Shown piece by piece: positions 46,593 through 56,510 of a DNA stretch of 64,000 bases. The notes beneath the pieces are model-generated. The model worked only from the letters and a program-made list of their open reading frames with translations, did no database searches and was not told the DNA's origin. Made by a program: the position numbers and the translations under genes. This stretch comes from Miscanthus floridulus (Eukaryota > Streptophyta > Magnoliopsida > Poales > Poaceae): the NCBI RefSeq assembly GCF_019320115.1, contig NC_089584.1, positions 74,369,533 through 74,433,532 of the forward strand, read 5' to 3'. Every line of letters begins with the position of its first letter. Position 1 is the stretch's first letter.

Positions 46593-47072
46593 TGTAACGT
46601 CCTGCCTCCTCGAGGCCGGGCCCGCTTACATCTGACAGCTTTTCTAGGACATAGACTGCCCTCACAGACCCACACAAGTCTTTTCTGCGCACTTTGTCCT
46701 CACTCATGCGCACCCGGGAAGGACTTCTCGGTCGGTCACCCATCCTGAAATTGCTCTAGACCAAGCACGCTTAACCTCAGAGTTTTTTAGAGATGGGCTT
46801 CCAAGAAAGAAGTTGCAACTTATTGGTATAAGTATCCTATTAATCCTGATAAGCCCTAGGCCGGGGTGTTACATCCTCACCCCCTTAGGAGGCCGATGTC
46901 CTCATCGGTCAACCCTAGGCCAGGAATGTCCCCTCTTGGCCATGTCTGTGTGTTCAGTGCTAGCGCGTGTGCCATGCTGGGTGACCACTCTGGGTCCACA
47001 CCAGCCATGCGCACCATGCCTGCACAACTGACACACGCGCCTGTGAAACCGCAAGGGTCGGCTCTGATACCA
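46593..47072 (-). repeat. 480-bp direct repeat, copy 1 (truncated 3' LTR end)
   Basis: Matches 49,147-49,626 at a constant offset of 2,554 bp with no net indel; roughly 8% mismatch by eye. The inner 281 bp (46593-46873) has TGTAACACC and CGTTACA termini on the minus strand; the other part ends in GCTCTGATACCA, the complement of a Met-type primer site. Gag sequence abuts it at 47,073. Confidence 0.85.
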
Positions 47073-47117
47073 TTCTATAAAACGGAGCAATCCAAACCTT
47101 TGCTCTATCGTACTCAA

Positions 47118-47381
47118 TCATTCATTAGCTTGTAATGGTTCTTCTGCCTCTCGAAAGATAGGAGGCTTTGTGTCCATGAAGTCCTTAAAGCTGCTATACT
47201 GGTTCGGCTCGGGTCCCTGGTGGACATGTCGGTCATCACGGTTAGCCAGTTGGCACATAGCCTCAGCTAACATGCGCTGACTTTCGACGACTGTCTGCAT
47301 TAGCTCAGTTGGTGTGGGCGGTGGCGGAGGTGGTTGTTCCTCATCTCCAAGGCTACAACCACGACGAAGATTATAAGCCAT
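47118..47381 (-). pseudogene. Gag N-terminal fragment
   Basis: ATG at 47381 lies directly after a good 3' splice site (CATTTTACAG). The 87-residue frame begins MAYNLRRGCSLGDEEQ, then a Pro run, then PTELMQTVVESQRMLAEAM, and ends PPIFREAEEPLQANE. This is the gypsy Gag leader into the capsid (the PP-F---EEP-ANEW region). A TGA stands where the conserved Trp codon should be (TGG to TGA). In-frame Gag-like sequence continues to about 47,075 and is then cut off at the 480-bp repeat. Capsid core, nucleocapsid and pol are missing. Confidence 0.7.
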
Positions 47382-47794
47382 CTGTAAAATGTATAGCCAA
47401 TAAGCACTAACGATGTGGAAATTTTGTAGATGAATTGTATAATTATGCCAAACTGACTCCAATGGAGAAAATGAATTTATACTATCAACAGAGGCACAAT
47501 CATCCATCATAATCACACAACTCATCAAGCGCATCAATTGACACATTAATGCAATGAACTTAACCAGCAATGAGATTGATAGACCGCATAGACAAAAATT
47601 GTCAAAGGCTCACATACGTGGAGCATAACACGTTTGATAGGTTACATCCAAGCCATAGAGGTTCCAAACTAACATCAAAGATAACTTAAGGTTCGATATT
47701 ACATCCCAACGATTAACTTATTACAAGCTACTCGTTCATGCATGAGGATCAACAAAAGACTAGCTCTAGCACATTAGCTAAGTAGTAAGCTAAA

Positions 47795-48391
47795 CTACAT
47801 ATCGTCCTCGGAGTCAGTGTCAAAGATCTCTCCTCCATCTTCATCACTAGCAGGTTCTAACTTCTCATCTTCCTCCTCTTCAGGTGGAACGTCCTCAGGT
47901 CCATTAACCTCAATGTCATCATCACCTTCAGCCGTGATGACACCAGAGCCCATCTCATCCTCATTGTCGTTCTCATCATTAGGGGACAGGAGAGGGTGAA
48001 GCTGATTGTGTAACAGGTGAACCTCCTCATAGAGATGATCATTGTACTCTTCGGTAGCTACCAACTGCTGCTCGAGTTCTACCTATCGCACTCTCAACAC
48101 ATTCTCTTCGTGCCAGGCTTCATTCCGTTGGTTCAGCACGTGAATCAACATACATTCACAATTGCGGTGAGCAACTATCAACCTTTGAACCTCCAGGGTC
48201 TCTTGATCCCGTTCCCGTGTGACTTGCTCCAAACAGTGCTGAGCTGCACTCCTCTCAGCAGTCACCCGGGCTAGCTCTGCCCTCAGCCTTTCCACCTCAG
48301 TAGGCTCCGGACAGGGCTCACGAGGAGCTAACTGGTGACGAGGCGCCCTTCCTCCAGCGGACTTGCGAGCAGTGTGTTTCGTGCACGCCAT
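47795..48391 (-). pseudogene. Histone-H3-tail mimic with coiled coil and acidic tail
   Basis: ATG at 48391, stop at 47795; 198 codon positions with one in-frame TAG at 48083-48085 (consistent with CAG to TAG). Residues 2-22 align without gaps to the histone H3 tail with 16 of 21 identical. The start is ACTKHTARKS against ARTKQTARKS in H3; K4, K9 and S10 and the ARKS and APR motifs are kept, and the changes are R2C, Q5H, T11A, K14R and K18H. Next is a Pro/Glu linker and a ~60-residue heptad-like helix (ERLRAELARVTAERSA...). After the stop codon the frame continues as helix and then ~60 residues rich in Asp/Glu. The histone fold is absent. A splice acceptor (TTTTTGCTATAG) abuts the ATG. It lies between the primer site and gag. 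The function is not known to me; mimicry of the H3 tail toward chromatin readers or modifiers is inference. Confidence 0.75.
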
Positions 48392-49132
48392 CTATAGCAA
48401 AAAGTTGCAACATAAGGGGAGAATCATTTAAGGGATACGAAATTTAATTAGTCGAGACCATCAATTTTAAAGGAGGGAGTAATGCAAAAATGCTATGTAT
48501 GCTTGAACATGATGCATGCATGATTCATACGTCCTCACAAACCTAGAAAAATTTAAAGGCTAGTGAAATATATGGTGGCATACATACATCCTCTCGTATA
48601 CGGTAGCTAGTCGATCTACAATGATACGTTGTTAGTGTACCTGTAGAAAATTTTATTTCAGCCCAATAATTTCCCAAAAAGGCATGCAAAGTAAGCAGTA
48701 AACTAAATACTTTTGTACATACATCCCCCGATGCATATACTCTAGTATCACAGCTACCCGACAGAGATACCCACACTTAAGTACTCTCATATATACATGA
48801 TCGAACATGTAAGTATGCGAGCAACCACAACTACTCTCCCCTAGACCGACGATTGGACGGTCATGCTCTCACAACTCCCACTTACCAGAGCGTAGAGGTA
48901 TTTTGATCCATACATTACCACCCAAGCGGATGGCATCCATACAATAGCACGCCGTATGGACAACGAAACAGAAACAAGTAGGAACCCCCAAGTTAGTACT
49001 TTAATAAGCCACCTAAGAGTCCTTATTTGGGCATAAGGGATATGACCACTAGCAACACTTAGTATTTAATTTAGAGTTTTCACAAATACTTTTGTTTTAA
49101 ATACACAAATGACATGTTTAGTGTCGAATCTT
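48392..49132. other. Leader of the 46.6-54.1 kb element
   Basis: Non-coding sequence between the primer site and the H3-mimic ATG on the minus strand. It probably holds a 5' UTR intron, since the ATG is preceded by a splice acceptor. Confidence 0.45.
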
Positions 49133-49144
49133 GCTCTGATGCCA
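49133..49144 (-). other. Primer binding site, initiator-Met type
   Basis: TGGCATCAGAGC on the minus strand, two bases after the LTR end CATTACA. It differs by one base from TGGTATCAGAGC. Confidence 0.65.
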
Positions 49145-49146
49145 GC

Positions 49147-49626
49147 TGTAATGTCCCGCCTCCTCAAGGCCAGGTCCGCTTACATCTGACAGCTTTTCTA
49201 GGACATAGACTGCCCTCACAGACCCACACAAGTCTTTTCCGCACACTTTGTCCTCCCTCATGCGCACCCGGGAAGGACTTTTTGGTCAGTCACCCATCCT
49301 GAAATTGCTCTAGACCAAGCACGCTTAACCTCAGAGTTCTTTAGAGATGGACTTCTAGAAAAGAAGTTGTAACTTATTAGTATGAGTATCCTATTAATCC
49401 TGTTAAGCCCTGGGTCGAGGTGTTACATCCTCACCCCCTTAGGAGACCGACGTCCTCATCGGTCAACCCTAGGCTAGGAATGTCCCCTCTTGGCCACGTC
49501 CATGTGTTCAGTGCCAGCGCATGTGCCATGCTGGGTGACCACTCTGGGTCCACACCAGCCATGCGCACCATGCCTGCGCAACTGACACACACGCCCATGA
49601 AACAACAAGGGTTGGCTCTGATACCA
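49147..49626 (-). repeat. 480-bp direct repeat, copy 2 (end of the 5' LTR)
   Basis: Full-length partner of 46,593-47,072. It contains an inner 281-bp segment (49147-49427) with TGTAACACC and CATTACA ends on the minus strand. It ends at 49615-49626 with GCTCTGATACCA, a second Met-type primer-site complement directly beside the palindrome arm. Confidence 0.85.
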
Positions 49627-49628
49627 GC

Positions 49629-51799
49629 TATAACAAAACCGACTAAATCATAAGAACGTAAGTACAAAAACAATCACTGAAGTGATCAAATTCCTGTACT
49701 TAAGCTCCCATAATCCCGGTAGTCCGGAAATCACGAAGCATTTCAACCAACTCTCGACATACAAACCAAGACCATAGTGATTCAACACAACACATCATTC
49801 GTTACAATATTTCACAAGTAGCATTCAGATTACATCCATCAGAGTTCAAATAAAATATTACAAACCAAGTTCAAATTTACAGAAGCAACATAGTTTAGTA
49901 CATAACTTCATAGTTTCAAATACATTGCCAGATCTCAGTCATGTCCCACAAAAGCATCTTCAGGTATGAGAACTATGAGAGACCGCGCCCAACGGTCTAG
50001 TCTTCATCCCCAGCCAGGAGAAGGCAATATTTGCAGCAACTAAAGTAGAACTGGTCATCTGCAATAGGTGGGAGATAAACCCTGAGTACGAGAAGGTACT
50101 CAGCTAGACTTACCCATCAAAACCAGAAATAAAAGACACCAAGGGTCATGCAAGGCTTATGAGGTGGGCTAGCTAGACACAGTTGCATAAAAGAGCTTAT
50201 GAATATAGTAACCAATTTAAACTTAGCATCAAGTTTATCATCATTTACCTGTCCACTAGATTTGCACCTGTACTAGAGCACTCACTTATTAGGAGCAAAC
50301 AATATTAACCATAGTAGGTATAATAAGGCTGTCATCATCATATCATCATTTCCGAACCATTATGTTATTTAGTGTATCTACATTGGAGATAAGCCCGTCA
50401 AGTTCTCACTAACCGGGAGAGACGGCGACTCGAATCGAATTACAACTTAGCTGAGGGGGTATTCCTAACTCTCACCCTAGCATACTTTGCAAGGGTAGCC
50501 ATGGGTCACCTTTGGGACAACTCAGGAACCAAATTCGCGGGTTCGATGAGTGCCAGCGCTCTCAGGGATTACCCTTCTGCCAGGACGATCAGGACTTTTA
50601 AATCACCTGCCCTTGGACTCACGCCTACGGCTCCCTTCTGAGGCATACTTTATACTTATCGACTCTCAGCCTAAGGTGAGCTACTCGGCTTCGTGGTTAG
50701 TCTTCAGACATGACCAACTAAGAGAGAGGCATGCGTTCAACATGAACAGGAAAGGCTCTAAGATTCAGTCCTTAAGCGACACAGACGGAGTCACTACAAA
50801 CCGGCAAGCCTCCACCTGGTCTTCATTTCAAATTAAGACAGGTTCTTTTCTACGATAGCAAATATAGCCAACCATGCCACATGTATATCCCTATATCTCG
50901 CAGGTGATAGGAAATCACCTGACTTCTACCACGTTTAAGTAGGGCTAAGCACTACACGAACCTGAGCTACATAGGATGCAGGGTATCAATATCTGGACAA
51001 GGATTGGATAACCAATGCAGCAAGTGTTTGCATCCAACACCTAAACTTAATGCAACAATATATATATGTAACAATAATACTTTAACTGCATTTTGGAAAT
51101 TAGGAGGCTTAATATGCTCTGGGGCTTGCCTTTCACAAAGTTGCATGGACGGTGATCCGGGCACTCAACGGCGACCTCGTCTGGCACTTCGCCCGAGGGC
51201 TGCACCTCCTGAATCTCTAGTGTTGGCTGCTGCTGCTCCCTACTGGGTTCCTCGAATTCCAGTAGTGTCACACCTTCTGGTACATCTATTGCATGCCGAT
51301 GCATAAGATAAATATCATGGATGCATAAGGAATGACATGATGCTCATGATGAATGAATCACAGTAAGTGTTTAACAAAAACATCACTGGACACTTGTTTA
51401 CCGATTAAGAATAGCTCTATTCAAATCGCTTTAAAACATGTATCTAACTTAACTTGAAGAACAAGATCAACTTACCTAACTTGCATAACCTAAGATAAAG
51501 ATGTTCATCTTCAGTTAAAGGCCTAACACCTAGGAATATTACCACAGGCTTAGGAAATAGTAAAGGCATACTTAAATCAAAGTTAAGGCTTTACATGCAA
51601 ACGAGTAGTTCCTTAATTCAATCATAACCAGAGTTCTATAAATTCAAATGACTTGCAAGAGGGCATTCTAGAATGCTTATGAAATTCTCTACAAATCATT
51701 TGTAAACATCAAAGCATGATTCTTACGTTAACCAAATCGAATTCCAGTAAACCAAAAATCTGTCCAGAAATGACAGGTTTACTAAATTAATTTATTTAG
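49629..51799. repeat. Palindrome left arm, 2,171 bp
   Basis: Reverse complement of 51,888-54,057. In two sampled stretches (~515 bp) I counted 22 mismatches, about 4%, mostly transitions. The outer end reads TGTTATA on the minus strand, a one-base variant of the LTR end TGTTACA. Homologous to the end of the 41.2-45.9 kb solo LTR. ORFs inside it are mirrored in the other arm and are not called as genes. Confidence 0.95.
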
Positions 51800-51887
51800 A
51801 GGTTGGCACTATACTTTCTGATATTTCTTTGGTATGTGCAACAAGTTGGTAAACTTGGTTTGGTTCAATTATGCTTTTGCATCATCA
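51800..51887. other. Palindrome spacer, 88 bp
   Basis: The only non-mirrored part of the 4.43-kb inverted repeat. It contains no recognised motif. Confidence 0.9.
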
Positions 51888-54057
51888 CTAAATAATTAAT
51901 TTAGTAAACCTGTCATTTCTAGACAGATTTTAGGTTTACTAGAATTCGATTTGGTTAACGTAAGAATCATGCTTTGATGTTTACAAATGATTTGTAGAGA
52001 ATTTCATAAGCTTTCCAGAATGCCCTCTTGCAAGTCATTTGAATTTATAGAACTCTGGTTATGATTAAATTAAGGAACTACTCGTTTGCATGTAAAGCCT
52101 TAACTTTGATTTAAGTATGCCTTTACTATTTCCTAAGCCTGTGGTAATGTTCCTAAGTGTTAGGCCTTTAACTGAAGATGAGCATCTTTATCTTAGGTTA
52201 TGCAAGTTAGGTAAGTTGATCTTGTTCTTCAAGTTAAGTTAGATACATGTTTTAAAGTGATTTGGATAGAGCTATTCTTAATCGGTAAACGAGTGTCCAG
52301 TGATGTTTTCGTTAAACACTTACTGTGATTCATTCATCATGAGCATCATGTCATTCCTTATGCATCCATGATATTTATCTTGTGCATCAGCATGCAATAG
52401 GTGTACCGGAAGGTGTGACACTACTGGAATTCGAGGAACCCAGCGGGGAGCAGTAGCAGCCAACACCGGAGATTCGGGAGGTGCAGCCCTCGGGCGAAGT
52501 GCCAGACAAGGTCGCCGTTGAGTGCTCGGATCACCATCCATGCAACTTTGTGAAAGGCAAGCCCCGGAGCATATTAAGCCTCCTAATTTCCGAAATGCAG
52601 TTAAAGTATTATTGTTACATATATATATTGTTGCATTAAGTTTAGGTGTTGGATGCAAACACTTGCTGCATTGGTTATCCAATCCTTGTCCAGATATTGA
52701 TACCCTGCATCCTATGTAGCTCAGGTTCATGTAGTGCTTAGCCCTGCTTAAACGTGGTAGAAGTCAGGTGATTTCCTGTCACCTGCGAGATATAGGGATA
52801 TACATGTGGCACGGTTGGCTATATTTGCTATCATTGAAAAGAACCTGTCTTAATTTGAAATGAAGACCGGGCGGAGGCTTGCCGGTTTGTAGTGACTCCG
52901 TCTGTGTCGCTTAAGGACTGAATCTTAGAGCCTTTCCTGTTCATGTTGAACACATATCTCTCTCTTAGTTGGCCGTGTCTGAAGACCGACCACGAAGCTG
53001 AGTAGCTCACCTCAGGCCAGGAGTCGATAAGTATAAAGTACACCTCGGAAGGGAGCCGTAGGCATGAGTCCAAGGGCAGGTGATTTAAAAGTCCTGATCA
53101 TCCTGGCAGAAGGGTAATCCCTGAGAGTGCTGGCGCTGATCGAACCCACGAATTTGGTTCCTGAGTTGTCCCAAAGGTGACCCATGGCTACCCTTGCAAA
53201 GTATGCCAGGGTGAGAGTTAGGAATACCCCCTCAGCTGAGTTGTAATTCGATTCGAGTCGCCGTCTCTCCTGGTTAGTGAGAACTTGATAGGCTTATCTC
53301 CAATGTAGATACACTAAATAACATAATGGTTCGGAAATGATGATATGATGATGACAACCTTATTATACCTGCTATGGCTAATATTGTTTGCTCCTAATAA
53401 GTGAGTGCTCTAGTACAGGTGCAAATCTAGTGGACGGGTAAATGATGATAAACTTGATGCTAAGTTTAAATTGGTTACTATATTCATAAGCTCTTTTATG
53501 CAACTGTGTCCAGCTAGCCCACCTCATAAGCCTTGCATGACCCTTGGTGTCTTTTATTTCTTGTTTTGATGGGTAAGTCTAGCTGAGTACCTTCTCATAC
53601 TTAGGGTTTATCTCCCACCTGTTGTAGATGACCAGTTCTACTTTGGTTGCTGCAAGTATTGCCTTCTCCCGGCTGGGGATGAAGACTAGACCATTGGGCG
53701 CGGTCTCTCGTAGTTCTCGTACCTGAAGATACTTTTGTGGGACATGACTAAGATCTGGCAATGTATTTGAAACTATGAAGTTATGTACTAAACTATGTTG
53801 CTTCCGCAAATTTGAACTTGGTTTGTAATATTTTATTTGAACTCTGATGGATGTAATCCGAATGCTACTTGTGAAATGTTGTAACGAATGATGTGTTCTG
53901 TTGAATCACTATGGTCTTGGTTTGTATGTCGAGAGTTGGTTGAAATCCTTCGTGATTTCCGGACTACCGAGATTATGGGAGCTTAAGTACAGGAATTTGA
54001 TCACTTCGGTGATTGTTTTTGTACTTACGTTCTTATGATTTGGTCGGTTCTGTTACA
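51888..54057. repeat. Palindrome right arm, 2,170 bp
   Basis: Mirror of 49,629-51,799, with no net length difference beyond one base. It ends exactly at TGTTACA next to the CAAGT target duplication. Confidence 0.95.
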
Positions 54058-54137
54058 CAAGTATCAATTGATGTGTTGGAGGCATCCTACTTCCCTAGAC
54101 GCTAGGCCATGGGACAGGGGCAACCAATTTATTAAGC

Positions 54138-54149
54138 TATATATACACT
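54138..54149 (+). promoter_or_regulatory. TATA box before a small decayed gene
   Basis: CTATATATACAC, followed by a C/T-rich leader (~54,160-54,320) and a plausible donor ATCTAAG|GTAACTG at ~54,329. This arrangement fits a plant promoter with a 5' UTR intron. Confidence 0.5.
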
Positions 54150-54441
54150 CTCCTATGGTCCTACCACACCTTCCTCCCATCCATTTCCCGCTCTACTCCC
54201 TTGCTCTGCTTCACCTTGCTAGCATCGGACAAAGGGCAGCCTCTCTCGTGCTCCTTCACCTCCAACCTCGCCAGCGCACAAATCTTTAGTACACCGTCCC
54301 TGCTTCTCTACTCCATCTAGATCTAAGGTAACTGCACTAGATCTACTCCTTCACCAGATTCTATATTCCTTTGTATTTCTCTCTCAAGCTCTCTTATCCT
54401 TCACCTCCAACCGAGCTATAGTAATTTTCTTGGATCTATAG

Positions 54442-54780
54442 ATGAAAATGCATCTTCTCGTTCTAGAGTTTGTGGCCTTTTATCTCCATGGAGTGCAGCT
54501 TGTGAGCCTTATTGTCCTCAATATTGGTTCACCGAATCAGTGCTTTGTGAACAAAGTTGATGAGCTAAATGAAAGTGTACCAATGAATGTGGACATAGTT
54601 GTAGTGGTCAAGGCTTAGAATGACATGGAGATTGACAATGATCTCGTGGGGGTTGACAACGATCTGCAAGATCTTATGGAGATTCATAATGATCCCATGG
54701 AGGTCGACTAGGATCTGCGTAGAGAATTATTAATTATGCAACCAATGATGACATATGAAGGCCTTTTAACTTTTGCATAG
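54442..54780 (+). pseudogene. Small gene of unknown function, two internal stops
   Basis: ATG at 54442 directly follows an acceptor (GATCTATAG), so the 5' UTR intron would be about 54,330-54,441. The 113-codon frame ends at TAG 54778. A hydrophobic N-terminus (MHLLVLEFVAFYLHGVQL) resembles a signal peptide or anchor. It is followed by a repeated acidic motif (MEIDNDL, VDNDLQDLMEI). Two internal TAGs break it. No family is recognised; probably transposon cargo. Confidence 0.4.
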
Positions 54781-55655
54781 TGTCAGCCTAATTAGTATCT
54801 GCATTTTAGTGGCATGCTTGTTAGCTTGGTAGTGTTGACCTACTTATTTGGTATAAATGTATGGAACTCAAGTTGGATTCCTTTCAATCCAAGAGTATTG
54901 GCATTGTGCTTTCCTTATATTTTCTAAGTGCGCAGTTTGGCTTTCTTTCAATGTAAATCTGTGTGCCTGATTATTCACCATTGAACTCAAGTTGGCTTCC
55001 TTTCAATCTAAGTACTGGAATTGTGCTTTTCTTAGTTTTATAAGTGCACAGTTTCACTTTGGTTCAATGCCAAATGTTAAAATTGTGTGCCTTACTGTTC
55101 ATCACCGTATCATACGAAGGTCTCCGGGTGGTACTAAGAACCAGCCATCGATGATGGTACTGTGCATTCACCGCCGCTTTGTTGCAAAATTTCCAATCAT
55201 GCGTTTGAATCCTCCCACATAGAACTAATGAAAGTTCAATACCTGTGTGTCATAAAAATTACACAGAGGGCAAGCAATCCCTACCCCAACAACCCCCTAT
55301 ACCCCTGCCTCCCCTCCCTCCCCCCCCCCCACACATAGCTTTTCTTGTCCTTATTGCTGCTATTCGTCATTGCTGCTCCTTCTCATCACCACTGCTCAGC
55401 TCTTGCTCCGTGCCTATGCACATCACTGGCTTGCCCACATAGATCCACCAGTGATTGAGCTCCTACTGTCATCGGCGTTGCTACTCGTGCTCACTGTCGC
55501 CAGATCCAAAGGCAAGTGTAATAAGGTCATACTTGCATCGCCGTCCCTTCTCCTCAAAACTCATCTCCTTACTAATATTTATTGATGCAATTCCATGGTT
55601 GGGCGGCCTCATCTCTTCAGTTGGTGGTGTCCTTCTAGATGATGGGCCCCCCAAC
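54781..55655. other. Unassigned sequence before the F-box pseudogene
   Basis: No supported coding sequence. A poly-C/CT tract lies at 55,306-55,333, and a short direct duplication of CTCAAGTTGG(A/C)TTCCTTTCAATC occurs at ~54,868 and ~54,977. Confidence 0.4.
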
Positions 55656-56510
55656 ATGAGGAACGCAATGGACAACCTCTCAAATGATGTGCTTGCTGAC
55701 ATCTTCTGCTACCTCCTCGACCGGTCCTTGTGCTGCTACAAGTGTGTCTATCACTCCTAGAAGCGCATCATCTCTGACTCCTATCACTGTAAGCAGCTTT
55801 CAAAGAGTGTCGTCAGCTTCTTCTTTGGTAGCTAGTGGAAGGGCAATCACCACTTCACCAGCATCACCGATGAACGACCCTCCTTGTCCTTCTTGCCCTT
55901 CCCTTTCAAAAGTCCTAGTCTTAGATTGGTGCAGCGGCCTCGTCCTTTGCTAGTGTGTTGGGCCTAATGGATTATGTCGCTATGTTGTCTATAATCTGAC
56001 GACCCACAAATGGCATGTACTGCCACGTAGCATCTGTTCTGTTGATCGGGCTCACTTAGGTTTTGACCCAATGTCCTCGCACTTCCATGTGATTGAATTT
56101 GTTGAGGTGGAGGGTGCATGCATAGGTGTGGAGATGTACTCATCTAAAACTACAGCAAGGATCTTTAAGGAATCTGAATGGGGCGAGGGTGTTGTACTAC
56201 GTTCAAAGTCAAGAAGTGTTTTCTTAATGGCTTTATGCACATGCTTAAGTACTCTGTGATAGTTTCTATGGATATGGAGAGAAAGACATGGAGGACAATT
56301 CATAAACCATGTGGTGCTAAAATGTCCATCCATCAAGCTCAAGGTCACCTATGTGTGTGTTGTGCTGATTTTCACAATATGTCTTGGCTTTTAGTGTGGA
56401 TACTTGAAGACTATGGAACTGATAACTGGAGATTGAAGCATGTTGTGGACACAGAGGAATTGTTTGGACACATGACTATTAAAGTTGGTTTTGAACTTTG
56501 TGATGCGGAG
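55656..56510 (+). pseudogene. F-box/FBA protein pseudogene, 5' part
   Basis: ATG at 55656. The F-box starts MDNLSNDVLADIFCYLLDRSL and ends at a TAG (55758-55760) in place of the conserved Trp of the CV-H-W motif. Frameshifted continuation carries the F-box-associated interaction region, in pieces FHVIEFVEVEGAC, YSSKTTARIFKESEWGEGVV and KHVVDTEELFGHMTIK. F-box proteins bring substrates to SCF ubiquitin ligases through Skp1. The coding homology stops at 56510 at an insertion and resumes at 59,784. Nonsense and frame changes show it is inactive. Confidence 0.75.

Larger units (their letters stand above)
46593..54057 (-). mobile_element. LTR retroelement with palindromic LTR and H3-tail-mimic gene, TSD CAAGT
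   Basis: The unit begins TGTAACGTCC (46593) and ends CTGTTACA (54057) on the plus strand. It is flanked by CAAGT at 46588-46592 and 54058-54062. On the minus strand the parts are: a 4,911-bp 5' LTR (54057-49147) made largely of a palindrome; two bases; a Met-type primer site TGGCATCAGAGC (49144-49133); ~2.06 kb of internal sequence with the H3-mimic ORF and gag N-terminus; then only the last 480 bp of a 3' LTR (47072-46593). On this reading a deletion removed most of gag, all of pol and most of the 3' LTR. Alternative: two elements of related families inserted into each other, with the TSD match being chance. The duplication and the exact termini favour the first reading. Confidence 0.65.

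Noticed and set aside
49133..49626. tRNA gene suggested by GCTCTGATACCA
   Set aside because: The motif is the complement of a retroelement primer binding site; no cloverleaf could be drawn around it.
51004..52730. Mirrored ORFs of 65-136 codons in both palindrome arms
   Set aside because: They are the same LTR sequence read twice in inverted copies; no recognisable domain, and arm differences do not preserve the frames in an obvious way.
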